NCBI GenBank assembly: GCA_002399815.1
Contig: DHEJ01000039.1
Location: 3,349-60,243 of the forward strand
Origin: Acholeplasmataceae bacterium UBA4853
GTDB lineage: Bacteria > Bacillota_I > Bacilli_A > Acholeplasmatales > Acholeplasmataceae
Direction of reading: 5' to 3'
Length of the DNA stretch: 56,895 bases
Below the pieces are notes generated by a model. That model worked only from the letters and a program-made list of their open reading frames with translations. It searched no databases and was not told where the DNA came from. Shown in pieces: positions 32,017-40,103 of the stretch (its first letter is position 1; each line of letters opens with the position of its first letter). A program made the translations under genes and the position numbers.

Positions 32017-33573
32017 ATGAAGAAAACAATTATTTTTATATTAGTTTTATTTATGATTTCATCTTTCTTTATAGGACAAACAGTTTATGCATATGATGGA
32101 GAATTTGAAATGGTTAAAGAAAAGAACCAAATTGTTCAAGAAAAGCATAATGATATTAAGAAACCACTTTTCTTAGTGCCATTTGAGGATTCAATTATAT
32201 ATACTAATGCGGTAAATGCTATTGAGGATGACCTTTCTTTTCATAATACATCGGTTTTAGATGAACTCATTAAACAGAAAAATATGTATGAAAATATGAT
32301 CTTAAATGTCGATGCGGAAGATATTAAAACAATTCAATCATTGATAAATACACTAACAGATCTAATTTCTGATTATCAAGTTTATTATTTAAACGATTAT
32401 AGTAATAACATTTCACCGATGGGTGGCTTCCATTTATTTTATTCACCAATTGTTGAATCGGCTATTGCGTTTTTCTCTTTGAATGGATACAATTTGTCTG
32501 CCGAACTCCTAATTCATGCGAGAGATAATGATGTTCTGGATTCATATTATACGCCAGCAAATAGATCTAACATTGAAAATTCCTCAATATACACTGGTGT
32601 TGTTGATAGCAGTAGTTTATCTGGATCGTCTGCTTTTCCAAATAGTGGTTCAGATAACGATAAAGACTTATACTATTCAATTCATTCTTTTAACTATTTT
32701 AAATCAAGTAGTAGTAATGCTGTAGTTATTACTGATAGATATGATTTTGAAGGCACTTCTTGGACGAGTTTTGGTGGAGTTGCTGTTGACTTAATATATC
32801 ATGCACAACAAGCAGGTGTATTAGTCCCATACCTAATGGAGTTGGACTTCACTACGAGTCAATCTGCTTCAAATCCTCCAGTTGAATCATTCACGGTTAG
32901 TTCGAGTACTAGATACATAGAGAAAATAGCTACTTTAGGCAAAACTGAATATCAAGAATATTTGGTGACCTTTGTGACTGGAGGAAATAAGATAATTCAA
33001 ACATTTGGATCAAAAGATGCATATCTTTATCTGTATGATTCTAATGGTAATTTATTGCAATCAAATGATGATAGCGGACATGGACTGAATGCTTGGATAA
33101 GATTGAGTGCAACAGCAAATACTCAGTATAGGATAAGAGTCAAATTTTACAGCACAAGTCGATATGGGAGAATTAAATTGGGAATCACACCAGCAAATAT
33201 GGGAAGTTCTCAACCACAACAAATGAATAGTTGGGAAAGCATATTCATGACGGATATGGCGAACAGTTTACATTTTAGCACTTGGACAAATCTAAATGGA
33301 ACGAATATATATAGAATAAAAATAAACGAAACTAGAAATTATATTCTTGAGACAGATAAATATGACGATCATCCCTATATTGATATGTATTTATATTTGA
33401 TAGATCCAACTTCAATGAGGAATCATTGGTATAATGATGATGGCGGAACGGGTTACAGACAATCAAAGATAACTGCATATTTAGAATCAGGAAAGACTTA
33501 TTTGATTATAATGTCAACGTTTTATATTCCAACGCAAAGTGGTCCTTTCTTACTAAGGGTTACTAAGCAATAA
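32017..33573 (+). CDS. Secreted PPC-domain protein
   Basis: A 518-residue protein with a signal peptide (FILVLFMISSFFIGQTVYA, cleavage near 27). An acidic helical region (about 30-120) is followed by a segment with ELLIHARDN and SGSSAFPNSGSDNDKDLYYSI (about 160-225), a pattern I have seen in uncharacterised Bacillus exoproteins. Two PPC-like beta-sandwiches follow (about 300-390 and 415-515), with LYDSNGNLLQSNDDSG and a YNDDGG turn. AAAGGAGA precedes the ATG. It resembles the C-terminal half of the interrupted protein at 21702 and is probably its functional relative. Confidence 0.75.
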   Translation: MKKTIIFILVLFMISSFFIGQTVYAYDGEFEMVKEKNQIVQEKHNDIKKPLFLVPFEDSIIYTNAVNAIEDDLSFHNTSVLDELIKQKNMYENMILNVDAEDIKTIQSLINTLTDLISDYQVYYLNDYSNNISPMGGFHLFYSPIVESAIAFFSLNGYNLSAELLIHARDNDVLDSYYTPANRSNIENSSIYTGVVDSSSLSGSSAFPNSGSDNDKDLYYSIHSFNYFKSSSSNAVVITDRYDFEGTSWTSFGGVAVDLIYHAQQAGVLVPYLMELDFTTSQSASNPPVESFTVSSSTRYIEKIATLGKTEYQEYLVTFVTGGNKIIQTFGSKDAYLYLYDSNGNLLQSNDDSGHGLNAWIRLSATANTQYRIRVKFYSTSRYGRIKLGITPANMGSSQPQQMNSWESIFMTDMANSLHFSTWTNLNGTNIYRIKINETRNYILETDKYDDHPYIDMYLYLIDPTSMRNHWYNDDGGTGYRQSKITAYLESGKTYLIIMSTFYIPTQSGPFLLRVTKQ

Positions 33574-34054
33574 TATTTATATATAAAAATGCTGAATATA
33601 ATTTATAAAAAAATCAGACCATTGCTTTAGATAATCTATATGGATGTAGTTTAAATTTTTTACAAATGAGTAATTATTATCCTGAGAATAGAGCGTTTTT
33701 ATTATAGGTAAGGTTCTATTGATAACACTCATTAGGTTACAAAGTTTACCATTACCGATAATTGGTGTGAACGGCAACTTAAACTGCATGCAAGTGATAC
33801 AGCAATATAGCACTAAATAGTTATAGAATGTATTCAGATTGAATGCATATAAAAGCACATAAAACGGCTCTATGAAAATAATGATTGTGCAGTTTGCTTC
33901 TTTACATGTCAAGTGTTTTTGAGTAAACTAACATTATCGTGGAGTACTGGCTAGAAAGCCTAGAAGTTCAAGGATCATGTCATTTCATGGTCCTTTTTCT
34001 TTTGCAGAAATACATGTAGTAAATCCAACTCAAACAATATGGAGTTGAATTATT
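33574..34054. other. Gene-free junction between the ECF cluster and the phage packaging module, with element A
   Basis: The stretch has no credible gene. It holds element A: core ACCGATAAT...GTGAACGGCAAC at 33754-33778, then GATACAGCAAT at 33796-33806, with TTCTAT-x2-ATAAC (from 33714) able to pair with GTTATAGAA near 33821-33829. It is related to element C at 13378-13485 and element B at 31504. It may be a structured RNA or a recombination junction. Confidence 0.5.
33970..34001 (+). terminator. Terminator at the ECF cluster/phage junction
   Basis: AAGGATCATG pairs with CATGGTCCTT around TCATTT, followed by TTTCTTTT. Confidence 0.75.
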
Positions 34055-34543
34055 ATGGCAAACACGAAAGATGCTTATCAAAAGTGGAAGGAATCTGGTG
34101 TTTTAGAATCAAAACTTAAATTAATCATTGACTACTATTCATACAAAGAAGCGAGAGGACTTATTTATAATCTGCTTGGTATTAGTGAATCTACTTGGGA
34201 AAGACTTAAGAAAAAGTATGCTGATATTAGGTTTGCAATTTCAGAAGCTAAGAAACTGCATGAACATTTACTTTTGGTCAGTTTAACAAGAAGAGCTGAG
34301 GGTGAATACTATGAAGATACTCAAACGATTATTGAAGAGTCAGCTGGTAAAACGAAGAAAAAGATTGTCAAATTCAAGAAATATATACCAGGAGATGTTG
34401 GTGCAAATAAGTATCTTTTATCAAGACTTCATGGTGAGAAGTACAACGAGAATAAAGAAATGTTAGAAATTGCTAGAAAGCGTCAAGAAAACAATACGGA
34501 GGTATGGAATACAGATGAAGATACAAATGATGAAACCGAGTGA
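34055..34543 (+). CDS. Phage HTH protein, terminase-small-subunit-like
   Basis: A 162-residue protein with a HTH (YYSYKEARGLIYNLLGISES then TWERLKKKY, about 25-60) and a helical, basic C-terminus. This resembles short DNA-binding proteins at the start of phage packaging regions, some annotated as small terminase subunits. A distinct P27-type small subunit is present at 43421, so this one is more likely a regulator. ATGGAG precedes the start. It overlaps the ParB-methyltransferase gene by 29 bases. Confidence 0.5.
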   Translation: MANTKDAYQKWKESGVLESKLKLIIDYYSYKEARGLIYNLLGISESTWERLKKKYADIRFAISEAKKLHEHLLLVSLTRRAEGEYYEDTQTIIEESAGKTKKKIVKFKKYIPGDVGANKYLLSRLHGEKYNENKEMLEIARKRQENNTEVWNTDEDTNDETE

Positions 34544-35735
34544 TTTAGTACAATATGATAATAATCCAAGAAACAATGACGATGCAGTTGATGCGGTTGC
34601 TAATTCAATCAAAGCATTTGGATTTAAAGTGCCAATTGTTATTACAAAAGATAACATCATTATTGCTGGTCATACGAGATTAAAGGCGAGTATTCAGTTA
34701 GGATTAGAAACTGTGCCTTGTATTGTTGCTGATGATTTAACAGAAGAACAAATCAAAGCCTTTCGTTTAACTGATAATAAAACAGCTGAACTTGCGACAT
34801 GGGATTTAACTAAACTTGAAACTGAACTCTTTGATATTGATATGGATATGCTACAGTTTGGTTTTGAAGAATTAGAATCAAGTATTCCGGATAATGCAAC
34901 CGATGATGACTTTGATCCAACAGATGATATTCCAGAAATACCAGTGAGCCAAAAAGGTGACCTTTATGTCTTAGGTAATCATCGTGTCTTATGCGGAGAT
35001 TCTACTCAAAAAGAAGAGGTCAATAAATTAATCGATGGTCAAATCATCGATATGATCTTTACTGATCCACCATACAATGTAGATTATGAAGGAACAGCTG
35101 GTAAAATTCAAAACGATAAAATGGAAGATAGTGCATTCTATCTTTTTTTATTGGATGCTTTCACTAATATGTTTGAGCATACCAAAAAAGGTGGAGCAAT
35201 CTATGTCTGTCATGCAGATACTGAAGGACTTAACTTTAGAAACGCATTTAAAACGGCAGGGTTTAAACTTGCAGAATGTTTAATTTGGGTTAAGAATGCT
35301 TTAGTACTTGGCAGACAAGATTATCACTGGCGTCATGAGCCAATTCTTTATGGATGGAAAGAGGGTGCAGCACACTTCTTTATAGATGATAGAACGCAAG
35401 ACACTATTTGGGAATATAACAAACCAAAAAAGAATGAAGAACATCCAACGATGAAACCACTTGAACTAGTAGGTAAGGCAATTGCTAACTCTTCAAGAGC
35501 CAATGAGAATGTCCTAGATTTGTTTGGCGGTAGTGGTTCAACTTTAATTGCATCTGATCAGTTATCAAGAAAAGCATTTTTGATGGAACTTGATGAGAAA
35601 TTTGTTGACGTTATTGTTAAAAGATACATTAGACATAAAGATAATCAAAATGATGGTTGTTATCGCGTGCGTGATGGTGTTAAAACACCATTAAATGAAA
35701 TACCTGAGTTTAATCTTGAGTATGAGTCACTATAG
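34515..35735 (+). CDS. ParB-domain / N6-adenine DNA methyltransferase fusion
   Basis: A 406-residue phage protein. The N-terminal ParB/sulfiredoxin fold (about 5-95) shows PRNND, VPIVITKDNIIIAGHTRLKA and EEQIKAFRLTDNK. The methyltransferase has catalytic DPPY (FTDPPYNVDYEG, about 180) before the SAM motif LDLFGGSGSTLIA (about 335), the beta-class order. It would methylate adenine or N4-cytosine in phage DNA. GGAGG at 34498 favours ATG 34515; the ORF is open further upstream. The stop codon lies within the palindrome of promoter cassette a. Confidence 0.88.
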   Translation: MKIQMMKPSDLVQYDNNPRNNDDAVDAVANSIKAFGFKVPIVITKDNIIIAGHTRLKASIQLGLETVPCIVADDLTEEQIKAFRLTDNKTAELATWDLTKLETELFDIDMDMLQFGFEELESSIPDNATDDDFDPTDDIPEIPVSQKGDLYVLGNHRVLCGDSTQKEEVNKLIDGQIIDMIFTDPPYNVDYEGTAGKIQNDKMEDSAFYLFLLDAFTNMFEHTKKGGAIYVCHADTEGLNFRNAFKTAGFKLAECLIWVKNALVLGRQDYHWRHEPILYGWKEGAAHFFIDDRTQDTIWEYNKPKKNEEHPTMKPLELVGKAIANSSRANENVLDLFGGSGSTLIASDQLSRKAFLMELDEKFVDVIVKRYIRHKDNQNDGCYRVRDGVKTPLNEIPEFNLEYESL

Positions 35736-35808
35736 TGAAAATAAGACTTGCTATTTTATGCCTTTAGAGTGATATAGTGTAATGAAAGGTTGTGGTAGAT
35801 AAACCACA
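35727..35808 (+). promoter_or_regulatory. Repeated phage promoter cassette, copy a
   Basis: Palindrome TCACTATAGTGA (35727-35738), TTGCTA (35748-35753), 16 bases, TGATAT (35770-35775) preceded by TTTAGAG, then a hairpin TGTGGT/ACCACA (35791-35808). The same four-part order is found at 36237, 41143 and 42731. Confidence 0.7.
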
Positions 35809-35823
35809 TTTAGGTGATTAGAG

Positions 35824-36159
35824 ATGAAACAACAAAGAACAAAAGAAGGACGCGCATTAGTTAAGGTTTTACAAGAAAAATTAAAAGGATTAACATTTCA
35901 ACCAAACTACATCAGTGAAACGGATTCAGATTCAAGATACAAAGCATTAAGAATTATTGATGAGAAGTTAAATAAGGACATTGATTGGAATTGGAGCAAA
36001 ACCGATTATTCAAGTATTAAGAGTGAACCAATCATTATTGAGTTTTCTGCAAACGATGAGATTTCCATTCTTGATGCATGTCAAATCATTAAAGAAAACT
36101 TGCCAGAAACATTGATACCAATGAACGGTGGAGATTTACTCATCATTCTTAACAAATAA
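35824..36159 (+). CDS. Hypothetical phage protein (111 aa)
   Basis: A 111-residue acidic protein with a basic start (KQQRTKEGRALVKVLQEK) and a mixed alpha/beta pattern ending MNGGDLLIILNK. I recognise no family. It stands alone between promoter cassette a and a terminator, so it is an independent transcription unit. TTAGGTGATTAG precedes the ATG. Confidence 0.6.
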   Translation: MKQQRTKEGRALVKVLQEKLKGLTFQPNYISETDSDSRYKALRIIDEKLNKDIDWNWSKTDYSSIKSEPIIIEFSANDEISILDACQIIKENLPETLIPMNGGDLLIILNK

Positions 36160-36181
36160 AGCACAATCGATTTGAGACATT

Positions 36182-36210
36182 AACAGTAGATAAATTCTGC
36201 TGTTTTTTTG
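36182..36210 (+). terminator. Terminator
   Basis: AACAGTAGA pairs with TCTGCTGTT around TAAAT, followed by a T run. It closes the unit of cassette a. Confidence 0.75.
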
Positions 36211-36236
36211 TTCTTGAAAAGTATTTAAACAATAAA

Positions 36237-36315
36237 TCACTATAGTGAAAAAAGTACTTGCTATTAAACTCTTTTAGAGTGATTAATAGTTATACCAAAA
36301 GAAAAGGAAGGTATA
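36237..36315 (+). promoter_or_regulatory. Repeated phage promoter cassette, copy b
   Basis: TCACTATAGTGA (36237-36248), TTGCTA (36258), 16 bases, TGATTA (36280) after TTTAGAG, then hairpin TATACC/GGTATA (36291-36315). Here the 3' arm overlaps the ribosome site AAGGAAGG, so folding might limit translation. Confidence 0.7.
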
Positions 36316-36316
36316 G

Positions 36317-36628
36317 ATGATGAAAGTACATTTTGATACAAAATCATTGAGTCAAGACTATAACAAATTAGATGAATTTATAATCGAAAAAGTTGTAGAA
36401 GTGAGTTTAAAAGAGTTTTCTAAATACATCAATGGAACACTAAGCGATTTCGATTACATTAAAGTAAACAAGCATTTGATGTTTATTGATGAAAAACAAG
36501 TGTGGCATTGCATCTTCTTAACAGCAAAGGAACTTGACCACGGTATTCTCATTCAATCAGATGGTCATAACTTTGCAAGATACTCTGCTTACCTAGAAAA
36601 GTCAGAAATAGAAGGTATAGTTCTATGA
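36317..36628 (+). CDS. DUF6329-like phage protein (first paralogue)
   Basis: A 103-residue acidic protein. The segments DFDYIKVNKHLMFID, VWHCIFLTAKELDHGILI and SDGHNFARYSAYLEK match the small family I remember as DUF6329, common in Firmicute mobile elements. The next gene is a paralogue with matching segments. Both are behind cassette b and overlap by four bases (ATGA), so they are co-translated. Function unknown. The ATG at 36320 is an alternative start. Confidence 0.6.
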   Translation: MMKVHFDTKSLSQDYNKLDEFIIEKVVEVSLKEFSKYINGTLSDFDYIKVNKHLMFIDEKQVWHCIFLTAKELDHGILIQSDGHNFARYSAYLEKSEIEGIVL

Positions 36629-36933
36629 AAGCAAACTTCATAAGAAAAGCAACCAAAGAACAATTGATTCCACCAGATGAATTTGTGATTGAAAAAGTAA
36701 TAGAAATTGAACATGCAATGTTTCAATACTTTATTGGTTATCCACTTGATAGTTTTGATTTTATTAAAGAAAATAGAGAGTTGATGTATTGTGATGAAAA
36801 CGAGGTGTTCCATTGTATATTTTTAACCAGTAAAGAATCAGACTTTGGTATCTTGGTTGAATCAGAAGGTTATGATTATGCTAGATATACTGCACACTTG
36901 CCTAAAGCATTTATTAAGGATAAAGAATCATGA
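36625..36933 (+). CDS. DUF6329-like phage protein (second paralogue)
   Basis: A 102-residue paralogue of the preceding gene (SFDFIKENRELMYCDE, VFHCIFLTSKESDFGILVES, YDYARYTAHLPK). The tandem copy with four-base overlaps on both sides suggests duplication and joint use. Its start overlaps the previous stop. Function unknown. Confidence 0.6.
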   Translation: MKANFIRKATKEQLIPPDEFVIEKVIEIEHAMFQYFIGYPLDSFDFIKENRELMYCDENEVFHCIFLTSKESDFGILVESEGYDYARYTAHLPKAFIKDKES

Positions 36934-37310
36934 GTATTTATCAATATAGTAATCCACATCCTAAAGATTTATTAACAAGTGATTGTGTGGTAAGAGCAGT
37001 AGCACTCGCTTTTGATAAAGAGTATTTAGAGGTAAGAAGAACACTGAATCAAGCAAAAAGAGAACTTGGCTTTAACAGCTATAAAGACCCTAAATTAATT
37101 TACAAGTATTTAGAAACATTTGATAGAATCATCTTTAAAGTACCAAGGGGTAAACCAAGAGTAAAATCTAAAGATTTTGTTGAACTCTTTAAAGAAGGAA
37201 CATATATTGTTAAGATGTCAAAACACATTGCATGTATTAAAGATGGTAAGTTGCTTGATACATGGGATTCCAGTAACAGATCAATCTATACAGCATGGAA
37301 GATAAAATAA
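36930..37310 (+). CDS. Small phage protein with a cysteine-peptidase-like pattern
   Basis: A 126-residue protein with SDCVVRAVALAFD near the N-terminus (Cys about 18) and YIVKMSKHIACIKDGKLLDTWDSS near the C-terminus (His about 104, Asp about 114). The order Cys, His, Asp fits a minimal papain-like fold, as in phage proteins annotated as cysteine peptidases. It could cleave an isopeptide or act without catalysis. It overlaps the previous gene by four bases, and a terminator follows. Confidence 0.5.
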   Translation: MSIYQYSNPHPKDLLTSDCVVRAVALAFDKEYLEVRRTLNQAKRELGFNSYKDPKLIYKYLETFDRIIFKVPRGKPRVKSKDFVELFKEGTYIVKMSKHIACIKDGKLLDTWDSSNRSIYTAWKIK

Positions 37311-37313
37311 CTT

Positions 37314-37340
37314 AAAGGCTTTAATAGAGCCTTTTTCTTT
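37314..37340 (+). terminator. Terminator before metK
   Basis: AAAGGCT pairs with AGCCTTT around TTAATAG, with a following T-rich run. It closes the cassette b operon. Confidence 0.7.
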
Positions 37341-37439
37341 TGATATAAGGGCAACATTTGGCTTGTGCGCTCTTTTTATCTTTAGTAGCGATAAACACTC
37401 GAAACAAATAAATAAAACGAACGTGAGGGGAATAACGAA

Positions 37440-38579
37440 ATGAAAAGAATTATCAGTAGTGAATCAGTTTTTGATGGACATCCTGATAAGGTGTGTGATC
37501 AAATCAGTGATGCAATTTTAGATGAAATATTAACAGAAGATAAAGATGCTAGAGTTGCAGTTGAGGTAGCAATCAAAAACAATCAAGTCTATATCTTTGG
37601 TGAGGTCACAACAACAGCAAAAGTTGATTATAAATTGGTGGCATTAAAGACATTATTAGAAATTGGTTATGTAGATAACTTTAATGTGAATATCAACATC
37701 TCTGAGCAGTCATGGGATATTGCATTAGGTGTCAACGAAAAGTTTGGTCATGAGCAAGGTGCAGGAGACCAAGGAATGATGTATGGCTATGCTACAGATG
37801 AAACCTTTGAGAGAATACCAAAACCACTAGCAATCGCACATCAGATATCAAAACTCTATGGTCAGTTAAGACGAAAGAAATACTTTCATTTATTAGCCCC
37901 AGATGGAAAGTGTCAAGTATCTGTTGTCTATGAAAATGATGAACCACTCTATATTTCTACGATTGTTGTATCAGCTCAAACCAAAAGATATGTGAACACC
38001 GATGAAGTGAAACAAATCATTAGAAAAGAAATCCTAGAACGACTTGTAGGAAGTCTTGATGAGATTAATGTGTTAATCAATCCAACTGGAGAGTTTATTG
38101 TTGGTGGTCCAGAAGCTGATTCAGGACTTACTGGTAGAAAGATTATTGTTGATACTTATGGCGGCTTCTCACACCATGGTGGTGGAGCATTTAGTGGTAA
38201 AGATGTGTCTAAGGTTGATAGATCGGCATCATACTATGCAAGGTATGCAGCGAAAGCATTTGTTGATGCTGGACTTGCAAAAAGATGTGAAGTTGGTGTT
38301 GCTTATGCAATAGGCATCGCACAACCAGTTTCTTTATACATTGATACCTTTGGAACTGGAATTATGAGTGATGATGATTTACAGTATTTGCTTAACATCT
38401 ACTTTGACTTTAAACCAGCAAACATTAGAAAAGAACTTGAACTTGATAAAGTTAAGTTTAAAAAGTTAGCAAGATTTGGTCACATGGGGAGAACTGATTT
38501 AAATGTGAGATGGGAACATGTCGATGTAAAAGCAAAAGAATTAAGAGAAGCATATGCCAAAACCAAAAGTCTTACATAA
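37440..38579 (+). CDS. metK: S-adenosylmethionine synthetase carried by the phage
   Basis: A 379-residue enzyme making SAM from methionine and ATP, of standard MetK length. Seen are GHPDKVCDQISDA at the N-terminus, EQGAGDQGMMYGYA (about 108-121), a QTKRYVNTDEV segment, LTGRKIIVDTYGG and GGGAFSGKDVSKVDRS. GAGGGG precedes the ATG. It lies between phage genes and its end overlaps an HNH gene by 26 bases, so it belongs to the phage. It probably supplies SAM to the two DNA methyltransferases of the element. Confidence 0.92.
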   Translation: MKRIISSESVFDGHPDKVCDQISDAILDEILTEDKDARVAVEVAIKNNQVYIFGEVTTTAKVDYKLVALKTLLEIGYVDNFNVNINISEQSWDIALGVNEKFGHEQGAGDQGMMYGYATDETFERIPKPLAIAHQISKLYGQLRRKKYFHLLAPDGKCQVSVVYENDEPLYISTIVVSAQTKRYVNTDEVKQIIRKEILERLVGSLDEINVLINPTGEFIVGGPEADSGLTGRKIIVDTYGGFSHHGGGAFSGKDVSKVDRSASYYARYAAKAFVDAGLAKRCEVGVAYAIGIAQPVSLYIDTFGTGIMSDDDLQYLLNIYFDFKPANIRKELELDKVKFKKLARFGHMGRTDLNVRWEHVDVKAKELREAYAKTKSLT

Positions 38580-38838
38580 CTTCTATAAATCAAAATCTTG
38601 GCTTCTTGCTCGAACAATTAAAACAAACGCAACACAAGGCAAATGTGAGCGATGTGGTGCGATAGGTGAAGAGGTGCATCATAAGATAAGATTAAAGATT
38701 GAAAATGTTAATGATACAAATATAAGTCTTAATCAAGATAACTTAGAATTCCTTTGTAAGAAATGTCATAATGATGAACATGGTAGATTTAAGGAAGCGA
38801 AAATTATGTTTGATAAATATGGCGATTACAATGGATGA
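38554..38838 (+). CDS. HNH endonuclease of the packaging module
   Basis: A 94-residue HNH nuclease with two zinc knuckles: CERCGA and CKKCHNDEHG, plus the central VHHKIRLK and LNQDNLEFLC core. HNH proteins next to terminase genes in HK97-type phages assist DNA cutting during packaging. The start inside metK has AGAGAAG. The terminase genes are about 4.6 kb downstream, displaced by a lipoprotein, amidoligase and other inserted genes. Confidence 0.85.
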   Translation: MPKPKVLHNFYKSKSWLLARTIKTNATQGKCERCGAIGEEVHHKIRLKIENVNDTNISLNQDNLEFLCKKCHNDEHGRFKEAKIMFDKYGDYNG

Positions 38839-38976
38839 TCATACAAGTTATAAGCGAACAACACGATTTTTATAAGATTTTCAGATTAATTTATTTTAAA
38901 AGCATTATAGCTAAAAATTATGATAAAATAAGAGTAAGATACACATTAAAAATAAATTAATCGGGGGATTAAAATA

Positions 38977-40095
38977 ATGAAAAAAATATTCTTATCTATT
39001 ATCTTAGTAGCTTCACTATTTGTGGCTTTAATTGGTTGTCAAGAAGTCGGTATTGAATCTAGTGAAATTGAAGAAGAAATATCTTCATCAGAGATTTTAC
39101 TTTTAGCATCACAAAATTCTAGTATAAGTACTTTGGATTATATTAATCTTGCATATACATTTTCTGTGTTAGAAAAAATGCCTGAAGTAATGCAATTGGC
39201 AACACAAGAAACTGATAATATCGATAATTATATTCTTAATACTATTGAAAATATTTTTTCTGATATATCTGCAGAAGACATGCAAGAGTTTATAAATGCT
39301 GCTGAATTTAGTCCAGAAATAAGCCAGTTACTGAATGAGGTATTGGGTGAAGATTCTAATGATGTGCATATAAATACATTATCCATGGGGATTATCCAAC
39401 AAATGGGTGGTTTAACACAATGGTTAACCAAAATAATTGGTATGACATCTCTTGCAGCAAACACGCTAAAAGTAGCTTTTGATGCTGTTATAGCTGCAGT
39501 TAAGGCTTGGCTTATACCGATCCAAGTTCGTGCAGCAATTGCTACCGTCGCACTTTTAGTTGCTGCAACAGTTATAATATACTATTGGGAGCCATTAAAA
39601 GCAGGATTTAATCAACTTATCAACTTTTTCGTTGAAAGCGCTGGTGCACTTGGAAATACGATTAGAGATGTATTTGGGAGAATGGGTGCTGATGCTGAGG
39701 CAACTAGAAAAAAAGAGGATGCTGCACGTAAGTCGCGAGTTGATGCAATTGTAAGAGAACTAACAAGAGAAAAGAAAGGTCTTGTTATTTATAGATATGG
39801 TAATAAAACAAATCTCAATTTAACTCCAAGACCTGTTGATGCTCTTACTGGTTTATCTTTCCTCACCATTCCAAACTATATGTCAAATATGGCAATTTCA
39901 ACAATTCCATTAGTAAATGGTACTGGTGCACTGAAAGCAATACAAGATGGTTTACAACATGTATCAGTAAAACCAAGCAATGATCACGATGGATCTTTGC
40001 TTAATCAGTGGATAACTTCAAGAGGTTCATCTACACCGCACAGATTCACTTCATTACTATCAGCTGTTTGTATAGAATATAGAGTGAATGGATAG
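38977..40095 (+). CDS. Lipoprotein, possible toxin-like C-terminus
   Basis: A 372-residue protein with a type II signal peptide ending in LIGC. It has an acidic Glu/Ser-rich start, a helical middle with a hydrophobic segment (about 185-205, IATVALLVAATVIIYYW) and a C-terminal domain of about 100 residues with TGLSFLTIPN, VNGTGALKAIQDGLQHVSVK and LLNQWITSRG. That C-terminal pattern recalls domains at the end of polymorphic-type proteins; I am not certain of the family. GGGGGA precedes the ATG and a TATGATAAAAT -10 lies upstream. It is likely cargo (a moron) between HNH and amidoligase. Confidence 0.65.
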   Translation: MKKIFLSIILVASLFVALIGCQEVGIESSEIEEEISSSEILLLASQNSSISTLDYINLAYTFSVLEKMPEVMQLATQETDNIDNYILNTIENIFSDISAEDMQEFINAAEFSPEISQLLNEVLGEDSNDVHINTLSMGIIQQMGGLTQWLTKIIGMTSLAANTLKVAFDAVIAAVKAWLIPIQVRAAIATVALLVAATVIIYYWEPLKAGFNQLINFFVESAGALGNTIRDVFGRMGADAEATRKKEDAARKSRVDAIVRELTREKKGLVIYRYGNKTNLNLTPRPVDALTGLSFLTIPNYMSNMAISTIPLVNGTGALKAIQDGLQHVSVKPSNDHDGSLLNQWITSRGSSTPHRFTSLLSAVCIEYRVNG

Positions 40096-40103
40096 AAATC
40101 GTA

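Noticed and set aside
33577..33912. Minus-strand ORF of 111 codons at the ECF/phage junction
   Set aside because: It has no ribosome site, reads through element A, and its residue pattern is that of AT-rich non-coding DNA.
38098..38313. Second-frame ORF inside metK
   Set aside because: Low-complexity shadow within a highly conserved gene, with no ribosome site.
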